A DNA stretch of 64,000 nucleotides from Elusimicrobia bacterium RIFOXYA2_FULL_47_53 (lineage in GTDB: Bacteria; Elusimicrobiota; Endomicrobiia; Endomicrobiales; XYA2-FULL-47-53). Below the pieces are notes generated by a model. The model saw only the letters and a list, made by a program, of their open reading frames with translations. It was not told where the DNA came from and did no database searches. The stretch spans positions 1-64,000 of the forward strand of contig MGVE01000006.1 in NCBI GenBank assembly GCA_001800315.1, read 5' to 3'. The position numbers and the translations under genes are program-made. Shown one piece after another: positions 28,501-34,500 of the stretch (position 1 is the first letter of the stretch; each line of letters opens with the position of its first letter).

Positions 28501-30251
28501 CTTGGTCCCTGGTTGTCAAATTTCATTCCGAAACCGCTGGCTTTAACTTCAACCCGGTAAACCGCGTCGCCAAGCCCGGTTATTGAATAGTTATAGACAT
28601 AGTCGGATACTTTATCGGCCGCCTTCAAAACTGTAAAACCAGATTTTGGCTGGACTCCGTTATTGTTCCAGTTTTCACGGGCAACTATCAGGACGGTTGA
28701 GGGGTCAATGGGTGTTGTCGCGCCCTCAAAAGTTATCTGGCCAGTTATGGAATTGGTCCCGTCAGGGGTTTTTAATATTGTGATCAGTATATTCCCTTCC
28801 GAGTCCCGCGCCGTCGTAACCTCGTCGTGCGGGGTTGTAGCTTTTAAAACCTTAGCGTAATTATTTATGTCATTCGCGTCTGCCTGAGTTGTAACCTGCA
28901 CTATATAGTCATCGCCCCAGGCGGTATTGGCAGTATTCCAGTTGTTGGAGTCAACAGCGCCGATACCGTCAGGCCCGTTGTTAAAGATTATCGGCTGATT
29001 GTTGAACTCGCTCCAAATGTTGAGCGTGTAGCGGCCGGACGGCAGGCCCGTCAACTCAAAATTGCCTTTCTGTACCGGGCTTGACGCATTACCCATGCCC
29101 TGGACGCGGTCTGAATCAGTGCTGCCCCAGACATCTGAAGTTCCGTAGTTGCGGTTGTCACTCCAGGCGTTAACCCAGGCCTGCGGAATAGGAACGGGGG
29201 GTTCATTGCCGACTTTTATGCTGATTATGCCCTTAATTTTGCCGTTGACTGGCGTCATGGAGACGGTCATGGTGGATTTCTTTCCCGCCGAGTATGTTAT
29301 CTGGCTCCAGGAATCCGAGACATAACCGTTTTTCATGAAGTTAACGCCTATATCATGGCCGTTTTTAAATATTCTGGCTGCTTCTGTGGTCGCGTCGGCA
29401 TTTTCATAAAACGCGTAATAGCCGTTGGCGTCGGTCTGGGTATTCATATTCAGGGAATGATCGGACTGGTCATGAATATTTACATTAACTCCCTCTATGC
29501 CTCTGTTGGTCGCGGCATCGCTAACCACGCCTTCAATGGCAACCTCTCCCAGCTTTTCATCGGTTTCCAACTGCCTGGAGGGAGGCGCCATAGCTCCGCT
29601 GTTCGCGCTGATATCCAAAGAGGTCGCGTCGGCTTCAACGGTAGTATCTGGCTTGTTGTTAACAGCAACGCGGCTTCCGCGCTGGTTATCGGGGTCGTAA
29701 ACATCCAGCTGGAAAGGCAGGTCCTGAGTGTTGGTAGGCGCGCTGTAAATGTAGCATGGCGTAACAGCAGAACCCGTGCTGACCAAAAACCCCATGCCCG
29801 CCTGCTCGTAGGTTCCCTTGTTCATAAGGTTAAGGAACAGCAGTTTACCGGCAGGCACATTGTGGGTCACTGTAACCATAATGTCTTTAACGCTGTCAGC
29901 GGAAGTTACGGGACGGATTTGTATAGGTTTTGAAGTATCGGCAGAGGCGTAAATTGACGAGTTCCAGTTAAACATCTGATCCCTGGCTGAAGGCAGGTAA
30001 CCTGACTTTACCGCGACAAGCTGGTAGTGCAGTCCGTTTGTCAGCGCCAGTACGGCAGAACCGTTGGAATCACTTTTAACCAGTGGAGAACAAACCGGCC
30101 CGCTGGTGCTGTAAGTTATCGCAAGCACATCGGCGCCGCTGACCGCGGCTCCATTTGGATCGGTAACTGTAACCGTCACATTGGCTGACCAAGCCAGGCA
30201 CGGCAAAAGAAGGGACAAGGCAGCTGCTTTAAACAACAGGCTTAATCTCAT
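25548..30251 (-). CDS. Giant secreted protein with carboxypeptidase-regulatory-like repeats and a FlgD-Ig-like C-terminus
   Basis: A 1567-residue protein. The signal peptide ends near residue 22 (LPCLAWSA). Beta-sandwich modules of the carboxypeptidase-regulatory/CnaB-like kind recur: residues about 23-75, 236-290, 1010-1080 and others, each with a GxV.D..G..ISGA pattern and a GxY segment. The last 100 residues (NVPNPFDL, FRIYNIAAELVRELN, YYLDWDGKNKSG and ASGVYLCVAEV) form the FlgD-Ig-like domain that often serves as a secretion or sorting domain. A PorV-like gene follows by 35 bases. I infer a surface-exposed adhesin or matrix protein; no enzymatic motif is seen. Confidence 0.8.
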   Translation of the reverse strand: MRLSLLFKAAALSLLLPCLAWSANVTVTVTDPNGAAVSGADVLAITYSTSGPVCSPLVKSDSNGSAVLALTNGLHYQLVAVKSGYLPSARDQMFNWNSSIYASADTSKPIQIRPVTSADSVKDIMVTVTHNVPAGKLLFLNLMNKGTYEQAGMGFLVSTGSAVTPCYIYSAPTNTQDLPFQLDVYDPDNQRGSRVAVNNKPDTTVEADATSLDISANSGAMAPPSRQLETDEKLGEVAIEGVVSDAATNRGIEGVNVNIHDQSDHSLNMNTQTDANGYYAFYENADATTEAARIFKNGHDIGVNFMKNGYVSDSWSQITYSAGKKSTMTVSMTPVNGKIKGIISIKVGNEPPVPIPQAWVNAWSDNRNYGTSDVWGSTDSDRVQGMGNASSPVQKGNFELTGLPSGRYTLNIWSEFNNQPIIFNNGPDGIGAVDSNNWNTANTAWGDDYIVQVTTQADANDINNYAKVLKATTPHDEVTTARDSEGNILITILKTPDGTNSITGQITFEGATTPIDPSTVLIVARENWNNNGVQPKSGFTVLKAADKVSDYVYNYSITGLGDAVYRVEVKASGFGMKFDNQGPRTNEGITLNASATTKAVDLRMAVAGVIGGSLRTPKGTIYVPKFDGPDNSSISVNANNNEQGCWGWAQVEKDGSFRIEGLLPGKYSLRAEGWGNSYAYATAYMKNIIVEASKTTTVEIPLRKGVKVHPVLSAALPAELQADLAQSGNFGQKANMSVVYTPASVALSAKNIDQIFKMMQGGDQENTMGYWGGSFQDVSLEPGAYNFYLLYEKNYPMNSKNYAKTIIGRAKNFVVDESKAKSSYAMNGSTMNMVSALFVPIDLNIGDGSLSGSYAGKNTFRGADMDKATNNFNVFLAYSPRVTLLDKDGNILGTGMCTNEPGPGDGGEPKKAPGDGPNDGENWMPKMSYSIPYIPAQENVKMVVTTLNYPPLVKIVKIPGTQNIDLDADVGPGAKISGTVYDTTGKAVSGAIVTLKGRLSERTVKTGTDGSYSMLGLAAGVYRMLVTAEGYALDAQKVITYNKDQIVNFLLTPCAGVISGKVYSQKFPYQLVAAGAQIVAYDDTANGLDPTKEIAIYETITDNNGAYKISPVIEGHTYKVALAVPGKKVQIYTPSPELPAAAGSAVSGVDFTYISKPPQVKLKARADSSGNSVTLQGEVPRKLNNLTAKYNEGSAYNASAAANLTVSPVGMKSYTITLPDKTKFYTVRLTVDDGATLQEADFVYNPGNSAQARENIDQQSVASGDVTLDSQGNDTSGLYISPGSITLGDDSDPELSIEKEMQESSPFVTGVPTDEIGGDVYNITLDMDGSQQNDNKTMTLTLGYDSTLVGEKTDSLSVRQYNETTKTWDPILGATMVDPISGTVSVEVENIATAAAASASPRRKPSLAKFNGKEYKLSPSNGKGAASSNQKGIFMVSRVPARMPYAGSSLEVFNVPNPFDLTQKAVTLNRGGSIAQITTEGTVIRFAIPASFGTNVRTRFRIYNIAAELVRELNANDMLVGNIDGGYYYYLDWDGKNKSGSKCASGVYLCVAEVGTEKKTIKMALIK

Positions 30252-30315
30252 TTGATCCTCCCGCTTACCGATACGATGGATAGTTTAGTGATTGGACCCC
30301 CAACCCCACGCGCAT

Positions 30316-30344
30316 AGTATAGCGTTGGAGCCTGAAAGCCGCAA
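30316..30344 (-). promoter_or_regulatory. Promoter of the surface-protein operon
   Basis: Minus strand: -35 TTGCGG (30339-30344), 17-base spacer, -10 TATACT (30316-30321). The transcription start should lie near 30309, giving a leader of about 58 bases that contains a GGGAGGATC ribosome site next to the start codon. Confidence 0.6.
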
Positions 30345-30504
30345 GATATATTTTCAAAATATTTTACAGGATATAAGTGTGCCTTTTGACACAGTGGGTA
30401 TAAAGAGAACAAGCGCGAAAAACGGGACAAGTAGCGGCGCCGATGGGCACCAGATAGCGGGGAAATGGAACAGGACATAGAATGCAGCAAAAGAGGCTGC
30501 CTGA

Positions 30505-30533
30505 CCGCATTACACCCCGGGGGTGTAATGCGG
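30505..30533. repeat. REP-like palindrome flanking the transposase gene (3' side)
   Basis: CCGCATTACACCCC pairs perfectly with GGGGTGTAATGCGG around a single G (30519). It directly abuts the stop codon of the transposase gene at 30534. The 19-base core 30510-30528 is the exact reverse complement of 31213-31231 on the other side of the gene. Confidence 0.9.
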
Positions 30534-31190
30534 TTATTCAAGTAATAGGGTTTTTATCTTATGCAATTCCTGCTGATAGCCTATTCTATCTTCTACAAAT
30601 ACTTTATATTCCTTTGGTTTAATTTCAATTAAATCGTCAAAGCGGCAAATCGGATCACTAATATCAGTGCTGCCAAGAAATTCTTTGTATGATGAAGCGA
30701 GCCATTCTTCGGGCCTTTCAACCAACGCTGCGGTTGTCGGGTTTAAGTGAATATAGCGTGTAAGATGTAAAAGATATTCATCGTTTTCAACGCGGATACT
30801 TTTAAATCTGTCTTCCCAGAGCGGACCTTTTCTCCCATGCTTTGTGTTAAAATATTTCGTATAACTATTCAAAATATTTCCGACATACTTTGAAATCCCA
30901 TTTTCCTTTTTCTGCCTTAAAATCAGATGCAGATGGGTTGGCATAAAACAGTAAGATATTATTTCTACTATATGTTCCCTACCCTGATGCTTGTTGTCAA
31001 TACTCAACTTATCTTCCTGACTAAGCTTAAGGTATCTTGCAAATCTAACCTCAGGTTTTTCTTTTTTGTAGTATCTAATAACATCCTTTAATCGCTGGTA
31101 CTCATCTTCATTATTTAAAACCCGATAGCCAGCTATACTTCTCGAAAACACATGGTAAACACTCTCGTTTACCAATGCCTCTCTTTTCAT
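30534..31190 (-). CDS. REP-associated tyrosine transposase (RAYT, Y1_Tnp family)
   Basis: A 218-residue HUH endonuclease of the IS200-like superfamily. The metal-binding HLHLILR (His-x-His, near residue 96) sits in CFMPTHLHLILRQKK. The catalytic Tyr is probably in the NSYTKYFNTKHGRKGPLWEDRFKS segment, typical of RAYTs with its GPLWEDRFK block. RAYT proteins cut and move REP palindromes. Matching palindromes stand on both sides of this gene. An intact reading frame suggests recent activity or domestication. Confidence 0.88.
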   Translation of the reverse strand: MKREALVNESVYHVFSRSIAGYRVLNNEDEYQRLKDVIRYYKKEKPEVRFARYLKLSQEDKLSIDNKHQGREHIVEIISYCFMPTHLHLILRQKKENGISKYVGNILNSYTKYFNTKHGRKGPLWEDRFKSIRVENDEYLLHLTRYIHLNPTTAALVERPEEWLASSYKEFLGSTDISDPICRFDDLIEIKPKEYKVFVEDRIGYQQELHKIKTLLLE

Positions 31191-31204
31191 ACCGCCCCCA
31201 TTGC

Positions 31205-31239
31205 TTAACCTGTTACACCCCCGGGGTGTAATAGGTTAA
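31205..31239. repeat. REP-like palindrome flanking the transposase gene (5' side)
   Basis: A 17-bp stem (31205-31221 with 31223-31239, one G-T pair) around a single C. Its core TTACACCCCCGGGGTGTAA is the mirror copy of the palindrome at 30510-30528. The pair therefore brackets the RAYT gene in inverted orientation. Confidence 0.9.
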
Positions 31240-31408
31240 AGATTAGAAATTTGAAAAAAATGTCTCTGCTACTCTCACCCACTATCAACATGTTTAATTA
31301 GTTCGTGTTAAACAGGATAATCAATTTCAACGCGGAAGACAGCGGGCATGGATCCGGGGATTTGTTTTGTTTATTTGGTTGAAATTATAAATGTCGGCAG
31401 ATGTTCCA

Positions 31409-32158
31409 TTATTTGCTAAAACAAATAATTTGCCTGTAACTGTATCTGTTGAAAAACGGCAAATACTTATAGAACACTCTATCAAGGAAACCGCAAACCG
31501 AAATAAAGAATTTGTTGTTTCTAAAAATATGCGAAACAAGCAATTGAAAGAAAACAAATTCCGCATAATGCGTCTTTACATAAGAAAAATTCTTTTTAAT
31601 CATATCTAATTCTCTGGGTTCAAATGGAAATTCGCTGTCATCACTGAATTTAGCTACCCCAAGTTTACCTACGACAAACTTCTTGGCAAACCACAATAGC
31701 GGACTGCGTAAATTGTTTTCCAAAAACACACATTTTCCACCTTTGTTTATAACACCGCTCAAGAGGCGCGCAAAATCATTAAACGGCTCAATGTGATGCA
31801 GGATAAATGACCCTGTAGCAATATCAAACTTTTCATCTATCTGCCCGATCATTATCGCGTCAATATTTAACGCCTTCACATTACTGTCAACACCATTGTA
31901 TTCCGCTAAACGCATAGTATTCTGAATTGAGACATTGGAAGTATCTATGCAAGTAACCTTGGCCCCCAGTTTGGCTAAAAAGACCGTTAAATTTCCGTTT
32001 CCACAACCAATTTCCAGGACACTCTTACCTCTTATGTCCCCAAGCAAATCTATCAGATATCTTTCACTTGGGGAAAAATTATTGTCTAAAATACTGCCAT
32101 CAATCTTCTTTATTTCAAAACTTTGACCGAGTGTTTTATTCCAAAATTCTTTAGACAT
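31409..32158 (-). CDS. Class I SAM-dependent methyltransferase
   Basis: A 249-residue protein. The SAM-binding motif I is VLEIGCGNGNL near residues 46-56, followed by acidic motif II ending CIDTSN near 70-75 and a FILHH motif near 117-121. The C-terminal third is rich in Phe and may contact a membrane or lipid substrate. The gene is clearly more AT-rich than the surrounding genes, which suggests recent transfer. Its substrate cannot be told. An SD-like site is weak (AGGGGATTTGT before ATG). Confidence 0.8.
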   Translation of the reverse strand: MSKEFWNKTLGQSFEIKKIDGSILDNNFSPSERYLIDLLGDIRGKSVLEIGCGNGNLTVFLAKLGAKVTCIDTSNVSIQNTMRLAEYNGVDSNVKALNIDAIMIGQIDEKFDIATGSFILHHIEPFNDFARLLSGVINKGGKCVFLENNLRSPLLWFAKKFVVGKLGVAKFSDDSEFPFEPRELDMIKKNFSYVKTHYAEFVFFQLLVSHIFRNNKFFISVCGFLDRVFYKYLPFFNRYSYRQIICFSK

Positions 32159-32167
32159 ACAAATCCC

Positions 32168-32983
32168 CTATTGCCATCTTCCGATCGCAAACCATTGAAC
32201 TATAATTCTTCCCCACCCAACAATACTTGGAACTCTCAAAGTAAAAGCCGTTTTGTCGGCACCCTCAACATATGCTGAATTAGTTTGCTGATAATCTCCG
32301 TAAGCCCCTATCGAAAACTGAGTAAAGATATTAGGAGTATCAACAAATGCTATTGGAAAAGTGACATTCCTTGAATAGTTTGACCCGTCAGTTGGACCGT
32401 TAATCTGTTCTCCGCCCCAACAGATCTGCATATTGCCTATCCTGACATACGAGTTGGCGGACTGGTCCCACGCGCCGGCAAGAGCCGTGGCAGTCATGGT
32501 GCCGTTGACTATCTCAAGTTTCGTGGTCGGGCTGGCCGTGCCTATGCCGACATTCCCGGACTCAGTGATGACAACCTGAGTGCTTGCGCCAATTGAGAAG
32601 TGCATGGCGCCTCCGGATTTTTCCAGATCTTCGCTTGTCCGCGAATGCAGAGAGAAGGCCTGCGAAGTAATCTTTTCTCTTGGGGAAAGAATTTTTCCGG
32701 ATATCACGGTTTCCAACCAGAAGTCCCCGCCCCTCCAGTCAACATTCGGCCTCAGAACATGGCTGAATACCCCGTTTTTCACACTGACAGCCACATCGCC
32801 CGAAGACCACATCTGGCCGCCGCCGCTCAGGGCGTCAAAAATTTTAAAAGACATGGTTCTATCGGCTGTGACGGGCTGGCCGTATTCCTGAAGACGGCCT
32901 TGGTAGGTGATTTCAACCGGAACATCGGCAAGAACCGGTTTAGACAATAATAACAACAAAAAGCAAAAAACAATCTTCCGCAT
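32168..32983 (-). CDS. Secreted protein with tail-fibre-like C-terminal domain
   Basis: About 271 residues from the ATG at 32983, which precedes a good signal peptide (RKIVFCFLLLLLSKPVLA-DVP) and follows a GAGGGGGGGG stretch; upstream in-frame residues come from a repeat. The N-terminal VEITYQGRLQEYG motif is typical of a secreted family. In the middle is VTESGNVGIGTASPTTKLEI, as in phage tail-fibre and intramolecular-chaperone proteins. The C-terminal ICWGGEQI...VTFPIAFVDTPNIF resembles gp53-like/H-type lectin folds. A carbohydrate-binding surface protein is inferred. Confidence 0.7.
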   Translation of the reverse strand: MRKIVFCFLLLLLSKPVLADVPVEITYQGRLQEYGQPVTADRTMSFKIFDALSGGGQMWSSGDVAVSVKNGVFSHVLRPNVDWRGGDFWLETVISGKILSPREKITSQAFSLHSRTSEDLEKSGGAMHFSIGASTQVVITESGNVGIGTASPTTKLEIVNGTMTATALAGAWDQSANSYVRIGNMQICWGGEQINGPTDGSNYSRNVTFPIAFVDTPNIFTQFSIGAYGDYQQTNSAYVEGADKTAFTLRVPSIVGWGRIIVQWFAIGRWQ

Positions 32984-33287
32984 ACGCCCCCCCCTCGCAT
33001 TTATGATAAAATTCAGGTTATTATTACCTAATATTTTGTTTATTGTCAATATTAACCGGAGCCCAGCATCCTCAGATAGCGCCCAGGGCTTCGCCAGAAA
33101 GGTAAAGTCACCCTGAACGAAGTGAAGGGGCTCGTTTTTCATCCGACGACGAGATTCTTCGTCCGCCACAGCGGACCCAGAATGACCACACCACGGGGCG
33201 CGGGGTTGAGTTCGCAACCGCCGAAAATCACACCGGCAATTGCATCACCGGCGGCAAGGCGAAAAGCTATCAAGGAATTCAGCTTGC
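32984..33287. repeat. Intergenic stretch holding a dispersed repeat
   Basis: No real gene. Positions about 33068-33185 match, in inverted orientation and with scattered changes, positions about 46434-46561 (shared words include CACCCTGAACGAAGTGAAGG, CTCGTTTTTCATCC and ACGAGATTCTTCGTCCGC). Short reading frames here are by-products of the repeat. Confidence 0.75.
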
Positions 33288-33318
33288 TAAATGTTAAATG
33301 TAAAGACCTGACCCCATT
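33288..33318 (+). repeat. 31-bp direct repeat, left copy
   Basis: This 31-base sequence (it includes AAAGACCTGACCCCATT) recurs exactly at 33756-33786 in the same orientation. The pair encloses the RusA-like gene. Confidence 0.92.
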
Positions 33319-33337
33319 CCACTGACCCCTCAAAAAT

Positions 33338-33718
33338 TTATCGCTTATATTTACGTACTATCAAATGCCCTAAGCGAATTGTGTAATTTCTTGGAGGTTG
33401 TTTTTCAATTGTTACTTTATATACCTGATTGTCATTTAATATATATTTTCTGTATTTATGCACATTTTTGGGTCCGCCTATCCTGCCTTGCAGTGCATCC
33501 ATAATGTCTTTTAGGCGGTTATCAACGTCATGAGCTTCCAGTCTGCCTTTATCCAAATACAACTTGATAATAAGTTCAAGCTTGTCCGCTTTGGAATAAG
33601 TTATATTGCTTGTTTCCCACTTTGTTGCGAATACTCTATGAATCTCTTTGCGCCAATCATTGCGCGGAGTTACATATTCCGGCAAACGTATTTTTATGCT
33701 CTTTTTAGCTTTTGACAT
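33338..33718 (-). CDS. RusA-family crossover junction endodeoxyribonuclease (Holliday junction resolvase)
   Basis: A 126-residue protein. DVDNRLKDIMDALQG near residues 64-78 matches the RusA catalytic pattern D.DN..K...D.L, with three acidic residues. RusA enzymes cut four-way DNA junctions and are mostly phage-borne. The N-terminus is strongly basic. The gene stands alone between two identical 31-bp direct repeats, is AT-rich, and has AGG before the ATG (GGAGGTTATTCA). It looks like a solitary accessory gene, not part of a prophage. Confidence 0.8.
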   Translation of the reverse strand: MSKAKKSIKIRLPEYVTPRNDWRKEIHRVFATKWETSNITYSKADKLELIIKLYLDKGRLEAHDVDNRLKDIMDALQGRIGGPKNVHKYRKYILNDNQVYKVTIEKQPPRNYTIRLGHLIVRKYKR

Positions 33719-33755
33719 TGAATAACCTCCGCCAAGGAAATTCTGAAGTATGTAT

Positions 33756-33786
33756 TAAATGTTAAATGTAAAGACCTGACCCCATT
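33756..33786 (+). repeat. 31-bp direct repeat, right copy
   Basis: Exact copy of 33288-33318, 468 bases downstream start to start. It lies just beyond the start codon of the RusA-like gene and 6 bases from the stop of the DtxR gene. Confidence 0.92.
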
Positions 33787-33792
33787 ACTTCA

Positions 33793-34449
33793 TTAGATTT
33801 TCGCGACATAGATTTTTCCGGCGACCTCGGAATCAAGAGCTATCTGCGTGTGCCCGGCGTTGATTACATAAGAAGGATATTTCTGATGGAGCACGAATTC
33901 AGACCCCGGAACAATGCCCAGCGAAAGAAGCTTGTGCAGCTGCGGATGGTCGCTTGTAACTATATATGATATCCTGCCCTTATCGCCGGCTTCAAGCTGA
34001 GTGAGCGGCATTACTATTGCTTTTATCTTTTCTCCGGCCTTAAGACAGCAGGGGCCGGGCGGTATCTTTGAACCATGCGGACAGATTTTAGGGTGGCCCA
34101 GGAGAGTGCAAATGGCGTCTGTCACCTCCGGCGTTATAACATGCTCAAACTCGCAGGCGTTTTTGTCCAGCTCGCCTTTGCTTATCACAAGCACATCGGC
34201 GAGCAGGCGCTCGGCGAGGCGGTGGCGGCGCGTGATATCCACGGCCAGCTGCTCCCCTTTAGGGGTAAGCTCAATGGCGTTTCCGGAAATTTTTACATAG
34301 CCGCCTTCCGAGAGCTCACCGGCTATGCCCTTGTATGTGCCTTTATCCAGAATTTCATTTATCGCCTTAAAATCGTTGTTCCCCCGCTCGCGGAAATGCC
34401 ATATTACCCCGAGCGCCTCTTCAATGTCATTCATTTTTTTTGTTTTCAT
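33793..34449 (-). CDS. DtxR/MntR-family metal-dependent transcriptional repressor
   Basis: A 218-residue regulator in standard order: winged-helix DNA-binding domain (1-65), dimerisation and metal-binding domain with ITRRHRLAERLLADVL, ACEFEHVITPE and HPKICPHGSKIP carrying the metal ligands, then a C-terminal FeoA/SH3-like domain (about 142-218). It senses Fe(II) or Mn(II). It follows feoB with 51 bases between, so probably both are co-transcribed and it controls iron uptake. A CCGGAGGTCTT site precedes the ATG. Confidence 0.88.
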   Translation of the reverse strand: MKTKKMNDIEEALGVIWHFRERGNNDFKAINEILDKGTYKGIAGELSEGGYVKISGNAIELTPKGEQLAVDITRRHRLAERLLADVLVISKGELDKNACEFEHVITPEVTDAICTLLGHPKICPHGSKIPPGPCCLKAGEKIKAIVMPLTQLEAGDKGRISYIVTSDHPQLHKLLSLGIVPGSEFVLHQKYPSYVINAGHTQIALDSEVAGKIYVAKI

Positions 34450-34500
34450 AAGACCTCCGGTTGCATGACTGGGTTCACCGCAAAACCAACAACGATACCG

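Noticed and set aside
30248-30541. 97-codon minus-strand frame upstream of the giant surface-protein gene
   Set aside because: It spans that gene's promoter and one of the REP palindromes, has no ribosome site, and encodes no recognisable protein.
30505-31239. Complete IS200/IS605 element
   Set aside because: The protein has RAYT features and the ends are symmetrical REP-like palindromes, not the subterminal asymmetric hairpins of IS200/IS605, and there is no tnpB.
31391-31609. 72-codon plus-strand frame over the methyltransferase gene end
   Set aside because: Opposite-strand shadow of the methyltransferase, with no ribosome site.
33122-33325. Short frame with a VFHPTTRFFVR stretch (also near 46382-46570)
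   Set aside because: The same peptide appears at both copies of a dispersed repeat; it is translated repeat DNA, not a gene.
31409-33718. Prophage or restriction-modification island
   Set aside because: Only a generic small-molecule-type methyltransferase, one tail-fibre-like secreted protein and one RusA gene are present; no integrase, capsid, terminase, restriction subunit or DNA-methyltransferase motif is seen.
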